Shown here piece by piece: positions 52,471 through 61,566 of a DNA stretch of 64,000 nt (its first letter is position 1; every line of letters begins with the position of its first letter). The notes below the pieces were generated by a model. That model was not told the DNA's origin, did not search any database, and was given only the letters and a program-made list of their open reading frames with translations. The translations under genes were made by a program, and so were the position numbers. Origin of the DNA: Xaviernesmea oryzae (GTDB lineage: Bacteria > Pseudomonadota > Alphaproteobacteria > Rhizobiales > Rhizobiaceae). The stretch lies in the NCBI RefSeq assembly GCF_900109605.1, contig NZ_FOAM01000005.1, positions 287,534 to 351,533 of the forward strand. Reading direction: 5' to 3'.

Positions 52471-53372
52471 CGCTGACCGACGAGGCCATGCAGCGTCCGG
52501 CAGCGCAGGCCGGCGAGACGCCGGCCGGCCGGGCCGCAGAGCCGCGCCGCGATAAGATGAGCGAGGCCTGGCAGAGCGTGAAAGCCTATGCGCTGAAGGC
52601 GGATGACGGCACGCTGATGCGCCATGCCTTCCAGATCCTGCTGGCGGCCGCCCTGGTCTTCGTTGTCATCGACTTCCGGGAGATCAATGCCGCCAAGGCG
52701 CTTGCCCCCTTCGATCCACAGGCGCCCGGCGCCGCGCCGATCCTGCCGCCGGCCCTGACCGAGGGCGAGCCCGAGGCGCCGCCTTCGGAAATCACCACGG
52801 AAGCCGAGCAACTGAAGAATGCCATCCGCTTCGAGCTCCAACCCGGCGGTATTCTGCGCGCGCAGGGCGCAATCGATCCTGGCGCGGCCGAACGGTTCAG
52901 AACGGAAATCGAGGCGCGCGGCGAATATGTGAAGACCGTGCTACTCGACTCCCCCGGCGGCTCGGTTGGCGATGCGCTGGCCATGTCGAAGCTGATCCGC
53001 GAACGCCAGCTCGATACGAAGGTGGAAAAGGGCGCCCTCTGTGCCTCCTCCTGCCCGATCGTCTTTGCCGGGGGGGTGGAGCGGACGGCGGAAAAAGGCG
53101 CCGTCATCGGCGTCCACCAGATCTTCAACGGCTCGACCACGCGGCTCTCGCCCGAACAGGCCATGTCAGATGCCCAGCGCACCACGGCGGAGATCACCCG
53201 TCATCTGGAAGAGATGGGCATCAAGCCCGCGCTCTGGCGCCGCGCCATGGAAACCCCACCCGACCGCCTGTTCTATCTCAGCGCCCGCGAAATGGAGGCG
53301 GACGCGCTGACCACGCCGCCACCGCCGAAGCCGGTGGCTGCCAGCCGAGGCAAAACGGCGTCTCCCCAGTAA
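52467..53372 (+). CDS. Membrane-anchored ClpP-like periplasmic protease-fold protein
   Basis: A 301-residue protein of the COG3904-like ClpP/crotonase superfamily. One membrane helix lies near residues 54-72 (AFQILLAAALVFVVID). A periplasmic domain contains KTVLLDSPGGSVGDALAMSK and ALCASSCPIVFAGG, whose serine occupies the nucleophile position, with GVHQIF following. The C-terminus is Pro/Lys-rich. Coupled translation with the preceding membrane protein suggests a two-component envelope protease or quality-control unit. Whether the catalytic residues are active cannot be judged here. Confidence 0.82.
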   Translation: MTLTDEAMQRPAAQAGETPAGRAAEPRRDKMSEAWQSVKAYALKADDGTLMRHAFQILLAAALVFVVIDFREINAAKALAPFDPQAPGAAPILPPALTEGEPEAPPSEITTEAEQLKNAIRFELQPGGILRAQGAIDPGAAERFRTEIEARGEYVKTVLLDSPGGSVGDALAMSKLIRERQLDTKVEKGALCASSCPIVFAGGVERTAEKGAVIGVHQIFNGSTTRLSPEQAMSDAQRTTAEITRHLEEMGIKPALWRRAMETPPDRLFYLSAREMEADALTTPPPPKPVAASRGKTASPQ

Positions 53373-53419
53373 GGAGATAAGGCCGGCTCCAAATCTCCAT
53401 CTTTCCGCTTCGGCTCGCC

Positions 53420-54301
53420 TTAAAAATCCGATGTGTCGCGCGCCCATTCCATGTAGAGGCTGCGCGCCTTTGCGGCGACGGGGCCTTCCGGCAGATCGCG
53501 GGCTTCGAGCCGGGTGACGGAGGCGACCTTAGCGTAATTGCCGGTGGTGAAGATCTCGTCGGCCGTGTCGAAATCGGCAGGGGTCAGGCTCGCTTCCACC
53601 ACCTCGAAGCCCGCGCTTTTCAGCAGGCCGATGATGCGGGCGCGGGTGATGCCGGCCAGGAAGGTGCGGTTGGCGGCGGGCGTGAACACCACGCCGTCCT
53701 TAACCATGAAGACATTCGATGAGCCGGTTTCGGCGACATGGCCGAGCATGTCGCGCACCAGCGCATTGTCAAACCCGCGCGCGTGCGCCTCGCGCAGGAT
53801 GCGGGCATTGTTGGGATAGAGGCAGCCGGCCTTGGCGCCTGTCGGCATGCATTCATTCGTCGGCCGGCGGAAGGGCGAGAGTGTCAGCGAGATGCCGCCG
53901 GCGCGCGCCGCCATCGGCGCTTCGAACAGGCATAGCGCGAAGCGGGTGGATTCGGGATCGACCGGCACCAGACCGGGCGCGCCATGCTCGCCCCAATACA
54001 TCGGCTTGATATAGATCGCCGTCTTGCCGTCGAAGCGGCGCACACCCTCAAGAGCCAGCGCCTGCATCTCATCCGCCGCGATGGTCGGCTTGAGGTCCAG
54101 CGCCAGAGCAGACCGGTTCACCCGCTGGCAATGCAGATCGAGATCGGGCGAGATGCCATCGAACCAGCGTCCGCCGTCAAAGACGGTCGAGCCCAGCCAC
54201 ATGGCATGCGACGTCGGGCCGATGAGCTTGGGATTGCCCTCCAGCCATTCGCCATCGACGAAGGTCCAGGTGTTCGAGCGGGCGGCGGTATCGACGGCCA
54301 T
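53420..54301 (-). CDS. Class IV aminotransferase (branched-chain amino-acid type)
   Basis: A 293-residue PLP enzyme of fold type IV, like IlvE. The PLP lysine is in MPTGAKAGCLYPNN, and the phosphate-binding ETGSSNVFMVKDGVV and TRARIIGLLK follow. It should transaminate branched-chain or related amino acids with 2-oxoglutarate. Rhizobial genomes carry several such paralogues, so an alternative D-amino-acid or catabolic specificity is possible. It is a single-gene unit convergent with the ClpP-like gene. Confidence 0.92.
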   Translation of the reverse strand: MAVDTAARSNTWTFVDGEWLEGNPKLIGPTSHAMWLGSTVFDGGRWFDGISPDLDLHCQRVNRSALALDLKPTIAADEMQALALEGVRRFDGKTAIYIKPMYWGEHGAPGLVPVDPESTRFALCLFEAPMAARAGGISLTLSPFRRPTNECMPTGAKAGCLYPNNARILREAHARGFDNALVRDMLGHVAETGSSNVFMVKDGVVFTPAANRTFLAGITRARIIGLLKSAGFEVVEASLTPADFDTADEIFTTGNYAKVASVTRLEARDLPEGPVAAKARSLYMEWARDTSDF

Positions 54302-54496
54302 GATGGTCTCCTGCGAAGCGGCGATCGCCTCTCTTTAGGCAGGGAGCTCAACGAGAACAACCTTGAAGAGCCATGCATCACATCATGTCATGGCAGGCGC
54401 TCGCGCGATTGATCCATAACGAAAGGCCCTCTCGGCGCTGCATTTCAGCGCTGCGTTCTCTCGGTTCTGTCGGAAGCGGACAAGCGGGCCGGCGCG

Positions 54497-54844
54497 TCAG
54501 GCTTCTGCGCGGACCGGCCGCGCCGCCCTGCTCCGCAACAGCCGAACCAGCTGGAGAATAGCGCATCTGCCGGCCCTTGAGCGACCAAGGCCCGCCACAG
54601 CAGCGCCCTGGACATCGACCTTTGCCGGGAGATCGACCTGCGCAAGCGGACCAAGAGATATTGCCGGGCCGTCGGGGTCCGGCAGTCGAAAGGCAGGAAA
54701 GGGCAGGTCGGCCAGAGCGCGGACATCCATCCGCGCGATATCGGGATCGCAGAGGAGATCCTCGACTGTCAGATCATCGGACCGACGCCTGTTTTCGGTC
54801 CAATATTCTTGGGGCAGATCTTGGCGGCTCCAAATCGGCATCAT
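54497..54844 (-). CDS. Hypothetical small protein divergent from a LysR gene
   Basis: A 115-residue frame with GAGGAGACC upstream of the ATG at 54844. The N-terminal half has a plausible protein composition (WSRQDLPQEYWTENRRRSDD). The C-terminal half is Arg/Ala-rich. No family is recognised. Its position, divergent from the LysR gene 117 bp away, is typical of a LysR target, but non-coding remains possible. Confidence 0.4.
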   Translation of the reverse strand: MMPIWSRQDLPQEYWTENRRRSDDLTVEDLLCDPDIARMDVRALADLPFPAFRLPDPDGPAISLGPLAQVDLPAKVDVQGAAVAGLGRSRAGRCAILQLVRLLRSRAARPVRAEA

Positions 54845-54961
54845 GGCGCGGTCTCCTCATACCTGCGGCCGAAAGCGGATCGCGCGGCATGGCTTTAGTT
54901 TTGCGCCTGTTGCGCCGCCTGAACAATTGAGTTTACCACGCCATGCCTATAGCTTTTCTCC

Positions 54962-55861
54962 ATGAAGAGCCTGAACCTCGTCCATCTGAACGGCCTGCGG
55001 GCCGTGGAAGCCGCCGCCCGGCTGGGCTCGCTGCCGGCAGCAGCGCGTGAGCTGGGGGTCACCATTGGCGCCGTGAGCCAGCAGATCGGCAAGACAGAGC
55101 GCCAGCTTGGCCGGCCGCTCTTCCAGCGGCTGCCGCGTGGGCTTGCGGTGCTGCCGGAAGCGCAAGGGGTGATCGCGGAACTTGCGGAAGGATTTGTCCG
55201 GCTGGAGCGTGCGGTTGCCGAGGCGCGGCGGCGTGACGAGACTGTGCTCACCATCTCCGTTGCACCCGTCTTTGCCGCCCGCTGGCTTGTGCCCCGACTC
55301 GATCGCTTCGAGGCGCGCCATCCCGGCCTGCGGCTGAGGCTGGACGCCACCACGCGGCTGGTGGATCTGGACGCCGAGGGTGTGGATCTCGCCATACGTG
55401 TCGGACGCGGCGATTGGCCGGGCGCTGGTGCCGAGCTGCTTCTGGCGCAGCAGGTGTTTCCCGTCTGCGCTCCGACGCTGGCGGACTCCCTGCATGTGCC
55501 GGCGGATGTTCTGCGTCTCCCGGCCGTGCTGGATGGACGCTCGATGTTTTCCTGGGATCTCTGGCTCTCGGCTGCCGGCCTCGGTGGGCAAAGCATGTCG
55601 GTTCGCCACGTCTTCAACGAGGCGTCGCTCTGCCTGGATGCCGCCATTGCCGGCCAGGGCCTGTTTCTCGCCTGGCAGACCATTGCCTGCGATGCGCTTG
55701 GCGCCGGCCGGCTGATCGCGCCATTCGAACTGCGCGTGCCGACCGGCCTCGGACATTACATCCTGACGCCGCGCGGGCGACGCCTTGGCCCTGCTGTGAC
55801 GGCGCTGAGGGCTTGGCTTTTCGATGAAATCGCCGAGGCGGCTGGCCTGCCTTCCCGATGA
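54962..55861 (+). CDS. LysR-family regulator (GcvA-like)
   Basis: A 299-residue LysR protein. Its helix-turn-helix region is GSLPAAARELGVTIGAVSQQ (about residues 22-41), followed by the GcvA-type stretch LGRPLFQRLPRGLAVLPEAQ and a PBP2 domain (LTISVAPVFAARWLVPRLDR). GcvA-like regulators usually control a divergent or adjacent operon. Here the candidates are the small divergent frame and the convergent glutathione-transferase gene six bases beyond its stop codon. Confidence 0.92.
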   Translation: MKSLNLVHLNGLRAVEAAARLGSLPAAARELGVTIGAVSQQIGKTERQLGRPLFQRLPRGLAVLPEAQGVIAELAEGFVRLERAVAEARRRDETVLTISVAPVFAARWLVPRLDRFEARHPGLRLRLDATTRLVDLDAEGVDLAIRVGRGDWPGAGAELLLAQQVFPVCAPTLADSLHVPADVLRLPAVLDGRSMFSWDLWLSAAGLGGQSMSVRHVFNEASLCLDAAIAGQGLFLAWQTIACDALGAGRLIAPFELRVPTGLGHYILTPRGRRLGPAVTALRAWLFDEIAEAAGLPSR

Positions 55862-55866
55862 ACCGT

Positions 55867-56526
55867 TCAGGCCGCCTCGGCCTCGCGGCGGGCCATCATC
55901 GTCTGGAAAGCCGGCCGCGCCTGGCAGCGTGCAAGCCAGGCCTTGACGCGCGGATGGCGGTCGAACAGCGCGGCCTCGCTCATGGCATAGCGAAAGATCT
56001 CGGCCAAGTTGAGATCGGCCACGGTGAAGCGGTTGCCCAACACATAGTCATTTTCAACCAGATACCCCTCCAGAAAGGAAAAGCCTCGTTCGAGCGCCGC
56101 CACCGCCTGCGCCACCGTTTCCTTCCCAGCCAGGGTTTCCTCCTGCCCGGCATCGTAGGTCTGGACGATGCGTACGGCCGCAGGTTCGATGCTGGTCGCG
56201 GCCCAGAGCGTCCATTCCAGGATCAGTGCTTCCTCGCGCCCATCGGCGGCGGCGAGCGGGCCGCCATGCCGGGCGGCGAGATAGAGCGTGATCGCCAGCG
56301 ATTCCGTCAGCACCAGCCCGTCCTCCTCGATCACGGGGATCTGCGCCATTGGGTTGAGCGCAACGAAAGCGGGCGACTGGGTGTTCAGAGGCGCATCCGC
56401 TGCGTGCGGATCGGCGAGCCGCCGAGCCTGAATCACCGGAACCGAGCGAAAGGCAAGCCCAAGCTCTTCCGCCAGCCAATAAGCCCGCGATGCACGCGAG
56501 CGATAAACACCGTGGATCGTCAGCAT
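55867..56526 (-). CDS. Glutathione S-transferase
   Basis: A 219-residue GST. It has an N-terminal thioredoxin fold with [20 protein letters not shown] and [19 protein letters not shown] (cis-Pro and Glu-Ser glutathione-binding motif), then a helical C-terminal domain ([16 protein letters not shown]). The start at 56526 follows GGAGAAG. The substrate is not defined; these enzymes conjugate or reduce electrophiles and peroxides. It is convergent with a LysR gene and divergent from the GGDEF/EAL gene. Confidence 0.93.
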   Translation of the reverse strand: MLTIHGVYRSRASRAYWLAEELGLAFRSVPVIQARRLADPHAADAPLNTQSPAFVALNPMAQIPVIEEDGLVLTESLAITLYLAARHGGPLAAADGREEALILEWTLWAATSIEPAAVRIVQTYDAGQEETLAGKETVAQAVAALERGFSFLEGYLVENDYVLGNRFTVADLNLAEIFRYAMSEAALFDRHPRVKAWLARCQARPAFQTMMARREAEAA

Positions 56527-56817
56527 GATCGTTCTTCTCCAAGTTCGAACCGGGCCGGATATAGGGCACTGCTGGACGCAGCCACGCCGCGGCGCAAAGA
56601 ACAATCTTTTAAAATTCGGCCTCGAAAGGGAAAAGTCGGCCTGGCGCAATGCTTGTATGAAATCTGGTGATGATCAGACTGCAGAAAGTCGACATCCCAC
56701 CGCCCGTTTCGGAAGTTTTGATGACGCTTGGCAGCCAAATGACGATTTGCTTTTAGAGAAGAATAACGCCTGTCTTGTAGAAACGAGCCATTGCCGGGAC
56801 GGAAACGGGAGACAAGG

Positions 56818-59160
56818 GTGGCAAGGACCAAGCAATCCACCGACAAGGCGGACGCTGCGCGCCCCCGCAATGAGGATACGATCCGTCTTCTAGAGGCAAC
56901 GCGTAAGCTTGCAGCCCATCTGACACGCAGCGCCGAAGACGATGCATCGGATGGCTATGACCTCGTCCAGCGATTTTACTGGATGGAGGAGATGGTCAAC
57001 CATATTCCCGACTTTCTCTACGCCAAGGATCGTGAGGGCCGTTTCCTGATCGCCAACCGGGCAGTGGCGATCGAAAACGGCTTTCAGGATCCGCGCGATC
57101 TGGTCGGGCGCACCGATATGGAGCTGCACGCCCATCCGGATGTCGAGCGGATCGCCGCCAATGAGCGGCACGTGATCGAAACCGGCCAGCCGATCATCGA
57201 CCTGGAGGAACGCGCTCTTGTCGAGCATGATGGCGAACGCTGGCTGACGACGTCCAAGGTGCCGCTGCGCGATGTCGAGGGCAATACGATCGGCATCGTC
57301 GGCATTTCGCGCGACATTACCGACAAGCGTCGGGCCTATCGTCTTCTGCGCGACCAGGCGCGACTGCTGGAAATGATCGCGCAGGGGCGATCGCTGACCG
57401 AGATTCTCGATCAGCTGCTGCTGGCGGTGGAAGAATATTATCCGGGCATTCTCTGCTCTGTGCTGCTGCTCAGCGAAGATGGGCGCACGCTGCTTTCGGG
57501 CGCTGCGCCGACGCTGCCTGCGGCCTATGTGGAGGCAACGAGCCGCGTGCCGGTCCAGCCCGTGGCCGGCTCCTGCGGCACCGCCGCCTGGCGACGTGAG
57601 CCCGTCGAGGTCTGCGATATCGCCACCGATCCGCTCTGGGCGAGTTTTGCGCATGTCGCCCTATCCTACGGCCTCAAGGCCTGCTGGTCGACGCCGATCT
57701 TCGACCATGCCGGCGACCTTCTCGGCACCTTCGCCATCTATTCGAAATCCGCCGGCCTGCCGACGCGGGAGCTGAGCGACCTCATCTCGATGGCCGTGCA
57801 TCTGAGCGGCATCGCCATCGAGCGCCACCGCACCGAAGAGCGCATCGCCTTCATGGCGCATCATGACGGGCTGACCGGCCTGCCCAACCGCGCGCTGTTC
57901 GATTGCTGTCTCGACGATGCGCTGGATACGGCACGGCGGGACGGCAGCATGGTCACGCTCGCCTTTCTCGATCTCGATGAATTCAAGCTGGTCAATGATA
58001 GCCTCGGCCACCATGTGGGCGACAAGGTGATCAAGACGGTGGCCCGCCGCATCCGTCGGTGCCTTCGGCCGGGCGACATGGTTTCGCGCATTGGTGGGGA
58101 TGAGTTCGTGGTGATGCTGCGCAGCGCGCGGCAAGAGCCGCCAAGCCTGACCATTCGGCGCATGGAGCTGATCCGCCGCGTGATCGCCCGTCCGCAGATG
58201 CTGGATGGCACGCCGCTGCGCATGACCTGCAGCATGGGCGTGGCCACCGCCAACGAGGGCGGCGATACGGCCAGCGAACTCATCGCCAATGCCGACGTGG
58301 CCATGTATGCCGCCAAGCGCCGGGGCCGCAACACGCTCCTCTTGTTTCGCCAGGACATGGCGCTGGCCGCCCAGACCAAGCTGCGCAATATCGAAGAGCT
58401 GCGCCGTGCAATCGACGAGCAGCAGTTCCATCTTGAATATCAGCCACTGATCTCGGTCGAAACCGGCCGGGTCTTCGGCGTTGAGGCGCTGGTGCGCTGG
58501 AACCACCCAACGCGCGGGCGGGTGCCGCCCGCCGACTTCATTCCGCTGGCGGAGGAAACCGGGCTGATCGTCTCGATTGGCGATTGGGTGCTGCGCACGG
58601 CCTGCGCCCAGGCCGTTGCCTGGGGCGAAGAGGGTCTGCGTCCCCTGACCGTGGCAGTCAACGTTTCCGCCCGGCAATTTCGCGAGAAGGGCTTGCATGC
58701 CAGCGTTGCCGCCGCCCTGTCCAAGAGCGGGCTTTCGCCCGAGCGGCTGGAGCTGGAGCTGACCGAAAGCGCGATCATGGAGGATGTACCGACCGCCCTC
58801 TTCACGATGAACGCGTTGCGCGGGCTGGGCGTGCATCTGGCGATCGACGATTTCGGCACCGGCTATTCAAGCCTCAGCGCGCTGAAGCACTTTCCCGTGC
58901 GGCGGCTGAAGATCGACCGCTCTTTCATTCGCGACATTCCACGTGACCAGGACGATATCGCCATCACCGCCGCGATTCTCTCCATGGCGCAGAAGCTCAA
59001 TCTTCAGGTCATTGCCGAGGGCGTCGAGACGGAGGAGCAACTGGCCATGCTGAAGGAGATGGGCTGCAAGGAAGCCCAGGGCTTCCTGATCGGCCGGCCG
59101 GCCTCCCCACAGGCCGTGGCCGAGCGCCTGCAGGGCGAGGCCGATAGCGCCGCCGGCTGA
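56818..59160 (+). CDS. PAS-GAF-GGDEF-EAL cyclic-di-GMP regulatory protein
   Basis: A 780-residue soluble protein from GTG at 56818 (GGGAG upstream; a TTG nine codons earlier is the alternative). Domain order: PAS about residues 53-175 (MVNHIPDFLYAKDREGRFLI), GAF about 180-345, GGDEF about 355-520 with intact GGDEF at 426-430 and inhibitory RXXD site RPGD at 417-420, and EAL about 530-775 with intact EAL at 556-558, DDFGTG and AEGVET. Both the synthase and the phosphodiesterase centres look competent, so the PAS/GAF input may decide which activity dominates. No membrane helix is present. It would control motility, biofilm or attachment. Confidence 0.95.
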   Translation: MARTKQSTDKADAARPRNEDTIRLLEATRKLAAHLTRSAEDDASDGYDLVQRFYWMEEMVNHIPDFLYAKDREGRFLIANRAVAIENGFQDPRDLVGRTDMELHAHPDVERIAANERHVIETGQPIIDLEERALVEHDGERWLTTSKVPLRDVEGNTIGIVGISRDITDKRRAYRLLRDQARLLEMIAQGRSLTEILDQLLLAVEEYYPGILCSVLLLSEDGRTLLSGAAPTLPAAYVEATSRVPVQPVAGSCGTAAWRREPVEVCDIATDPLWASFAHVALSYGLKACWSTPIFDHAGDLLGTFAIYSKSAGLPTRELSDLISMAVHLSGIAIERHRTEERIAFMAHHDGLTGLPNRALFDCCLDDALDTARRDGSMVTLAFLDLDEFKLVNDSLGHHVGDKVIKTVARRIRRCLRPGDMVSRIGGDEFVVMLRSARQEPPSLTIRRMELIRRVIARPQMLDGTPLRMTCSMGVATANEGGDTASELIANADVAMYAAKRRGRNTLLLFRQDMALAAQTKLRNIEELRRAIDEQQFHLEYQPLISVETGRVFGVEALVRWNHPTRGRVPPADFIPLAEETGLIVSIGDWVLRTACAQAVAWGEEGLRPLTVAVNVSARQFREKGLHASVAAALSKSGLSPERLELELTESAIMEDVPTALFTMNALRGLGVHLAIDDFGTGYSSLSALKHFPVRRLKIDRSFIRDIPRDQDDIAITAAILSMAQKLNLQVIAEGVETEEQLAMLKEMGCKEAQGFLIGRPASPQAVAERLQGEADSAAG

Positions 59161-59414
59161 TCCGACGCCTGCCGATCGGTGCGTGGCAAGCCGGACGGGC
59201 GGCTGTCCGGCGGCTGACGACAAGGTAAAACGCCGCTTTCGCATGGGAAGCGTGGCCCAAGCGCCACAGCTGCGCGGCGAGGACAGCCTGACGCATCGCT
59301 GGGCGGTCAAGATAAAGGTTGCGCCCTTTGCCTTGCGGCGGGGGCGCGCTATGTGAACGGCGATCGGTAACGATGGCCGGTCCCTTTTCACAGCGTAACG
59401 GGAACCAGGAATCG

Positions 59415-60191
59415 ATGCGCTTGCCTTCCTCTCTTTCTCGCCGGCAGTTCTTGAGCCTGTCGGGCGCGACGGTCGCCTCCGCCGGTCTGGCCTCTTGCGC
59501 CACCTCGACGGCCGAATTTCGCCAGCAGACCGCGCCTTATTTCCGTCCGGTGCCCGATCAGGTGACCATCACCTATCAGGAACCTGTGGCGACCGCCTGG
59601 CGCGGCGGCCCGATCGAAAACAGCGGCCTGCCGCCGCAATCGGCCTATTATGCCAGCGTTTACGGCCCCGTCTTCGATGAAGGCTTTGCCATTCCGGCCG
59701 TGCCCTATCAGCAGATCGATCCGCGCTTCTACCGCCAGCAGGTGGCCGATCCCTTTGGCGAAGCGCCGGGCACGATCATCGTCGACACCAAGGACCGCTT
59801 TCTCTACCACGTGGAAGCGGGCGGCCGCGCCATGCGCTATGGCGTCGGCATCGGTCGCCAGGGCTTTGCCTGGTCAGGCCGCGGCGTCATCCAGTGGAAG
59901 CAGAAATGGCCGCGCTGGAAGCCGCCGAATGAAATGGTGGCCCGCCAGCCGCATCTGGCCGAATATTCCATCGCCAATGGCGGCATGGCGCCCGGCCTCA
60001 ACAATCCGCTGGGCGCGCGCGCCATGTATATCTTCAAGGACGGGCAGGACACGCTCTACCGCCTGCACGGCTCACCCGAATGGCAGTCGATCGGCAAGGC
60101 CGTCTCCTCCGGCTGCGTGCGCCTGATCAATCAGGACGTGATCGACCTTTACGATCGCGTTCGCGTAAAATCGCCGGTTCTGGTGATCTGA
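59415..60191 (+). CDS. L,D-transpeptidase (YkuD), Tat/lipoprotein signal
   Basis: A 258-residue YkuD-domain protein. The N-terminus has a twin-arginine motif SRRQFL (8-13) followed by a lipobox LASC (25-28), suggesting a Tat-exported lipoprotein. The catalytic site is HGSPEW then SSGCVRLINQDVIDL with Cys234. YkuD enzymes make 3-3 peptidoglycan cross-links or attach proteins to the wall, important in Rhizobiales with polar growth. AGGAATCG precedes the ATG at 59415; a longer frame upstream is not used. Confidence 0.92.
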   Translation: MRLPSSLSRRQFLSLSGATVASAGLASCATSTAEFRQQTAPYFRPVPDQVTITYQEPVATAWRGGPIENSGLPPQSAYYASVYGPVFDEGFAIPAVPYQQIDPRFYRQQVADPFGEAPGTIIVDTKDRFLYHVEAGGRAMRYGVGIGRQGFAWSGRGVIQWKQKWPRWKPPNEMVARQPHLAEYSIANGGMAPGLNNPLGARAMYIFKDGQDTLYRLHGSPEWQSIGKAVSSGCVRLINQDVIDLYDRVRVKSPVLVI

Positions 60192-60880
60192 CCATCTCGG
60201 ATCCGCGGCTGGCGCCAGCCGGCCGCGGACATGGCTTGAGTGATGTGTCTGCGTTCGGCTTGCACCGTTACGCTCAAGACCGCACATCATCAGGCCTGCA
60301 TGATCGGAATGTTCCGAGCATCTGCGACAGCCGGCTGGCAGCGATGACGGAGGAGCGTTCACGGCAATTTCAAGCGTCGTGTGGGCGAGCGGTCCGTGTC
60401 ATGACGCTCGATTTTCATGCAGCCGTGTTTCAGCAAGAAAAGATGTTTAGCTGCACAGGCCGTCCGTCAAGGCGCCGCCGTGCCCCCTATGGGCTCTTGA
60501 AATACCGGAATGTGGCGGACACAGCCATCGAAGCCAAGGGGCGAGGGACGACGGCCTTGCATGCCGCGCGTCATGCCGCGAAATCGTCGAGCCGCAGGAG
60601 GCATCCCAAACGGTGTGCGGCTACAGGGCTTGGCGAGGATGTCACGCTACATGTGTTGCAGCACAAGCAGGCAAGATGGCTGATCAGACGATGGTTGATG
60701 CCCTTGGGGCTACAGCGTCTTTGGGGTTAATTATGGAGGAGCTCAAATCGAGCTAAGCAAATGTCCAACAGGCGGTTGCAAACCCAGTCTGAAACAGTGC
60801 ACAGCCGGCCCGGTCAACGCTTCGCGCCAATCTTCAGGAAAAGCTTTCGGGAAATTTATCAGTCTTCTTAGAGACTTAAC
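60192..60880. other. ~690-bp gap with a GC hairpin, no supported gene
   Basis: Just after the transpeptidase stop, two CCGCGG arms around CTGGCGCCAG (about 60205-60230) can form a strong GC hairpin without a U-tract. The remainder has only short frames with no similarity or ribosome site. Confidence 0.5.
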
Positions 60881-60957
60881 TGGTCGGAGTGGAGTGATTC
60901 GAACACTCGACCCCCACGTCCCGAACGTGGTGCGCTACCAGACTGCGCTACACTCCG
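60881..60957 (-). tRNA. tRNA-Pro (anticodon CGG)
   Basis: On the minus strand the acceptor arm CGGAGTG (from 60957) pairs with CACTCCG. The anticodon stem CCACG/CGTGG encloses TTCGGGA, so the anticodon is CGG (proline, codon CCG). The T-arm contains GTTCGAATC, and A plus encoded CCA ends the molecule at 60881. Length is 77 nt including CCA. Confidence 0.97.
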
Positions 60958-61185
60958 TGACCAGTGGCGTCTCTATAGAACAGGAGATTTTCGACCGCAA
61001 GCGGGATTTTTAAAAACTTCATAAGCGCAAGGCGGCCTGTGGATAGCGAAATTCCGTTGGAAATTTCGGGTGATGCTGTAGAGCCTTCTGGCATGCGGCC
61101 TGTCCTGCGAAAGCTTGCCGGATCATGGTCGCCGCCCGATCTCCCGTTTCCGTCCGGCGCGGCCGGACCGTTTGAGGACCGTTTG

Positions 61186-61566
61186 ATGATCTCCCGCCTG
61201 ATTGCCCTTTCCGCCCTTGCCCTCACCCTTGCCAGCTGCGCCACCGCTGAAAGCGGCCCGGTCAGCGTCGTGCGCACCAATGCCGTGGAAGCCAGGTGGA
61301 AAGGCCAGTCGGCCGGCCCGTTCTTCGCCCAGTTCGGCCCGCCGGCCAGCGATGTCGAAAGCGGCGACCAGACGCTCTACACCTGGCGCGGCGGCCGGCG
61401 CGACAATCTGGGCAATGGCAAGCGCGGCCCCTGGCAGAGCTGCTCGGTGCAGTTGACGGTCTCCTCCGATTACACGATCCGGTCCGTGCGCATTCTCGGC
61501 GATCGTCCGACCAGCAAGGGCCGGACCGTCTGCGAGGATCTGCTGGCACCGCAGAGCCAGGGCTAA
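61186..61566 (+). CDS. Small predicted lipoprotein
   Basis: A 126-residue protein with signal peptide MISRLIALSALALTLASC ending in lipobox LASC, so it is probably anchored in the outer or inner membrane. The mature part has VEARWKGQSAGPFFAQFGPP and two further cysteines (SCSVQ and VCEDLL), perhaps a disulfide. GAGGA precedes the ATG at 61186. It resembles short rhizobial outer-membrane-assembly-like hypothetical lipoproteins; no function is assigned. Confidence 0.8.
   Translation: MISRLIALSALALTLASCATAESGPVSVVRTNAVEARWKGQSAGPFFAQFGPPASDVESGDQTLYTWRGGRRDNLGNGKRGPWQSCSVQLTVSSDYTIRSVRILGDRPTSKGRTVCEDLLAPQSQG

Noticed and set aside
57661..58836. A 391-codon frame antisense to the GGDEF-EAL gene
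   Set aside because: Complement of conserved catalytic domains; no independent evidence.
60080..60730. A 216-codon plus-strand frame after the transpeptidase
   Set aside because: Its start lies inside the transpeptidase gene in another frame and its composition is Arg/Ser-rich with no domain.
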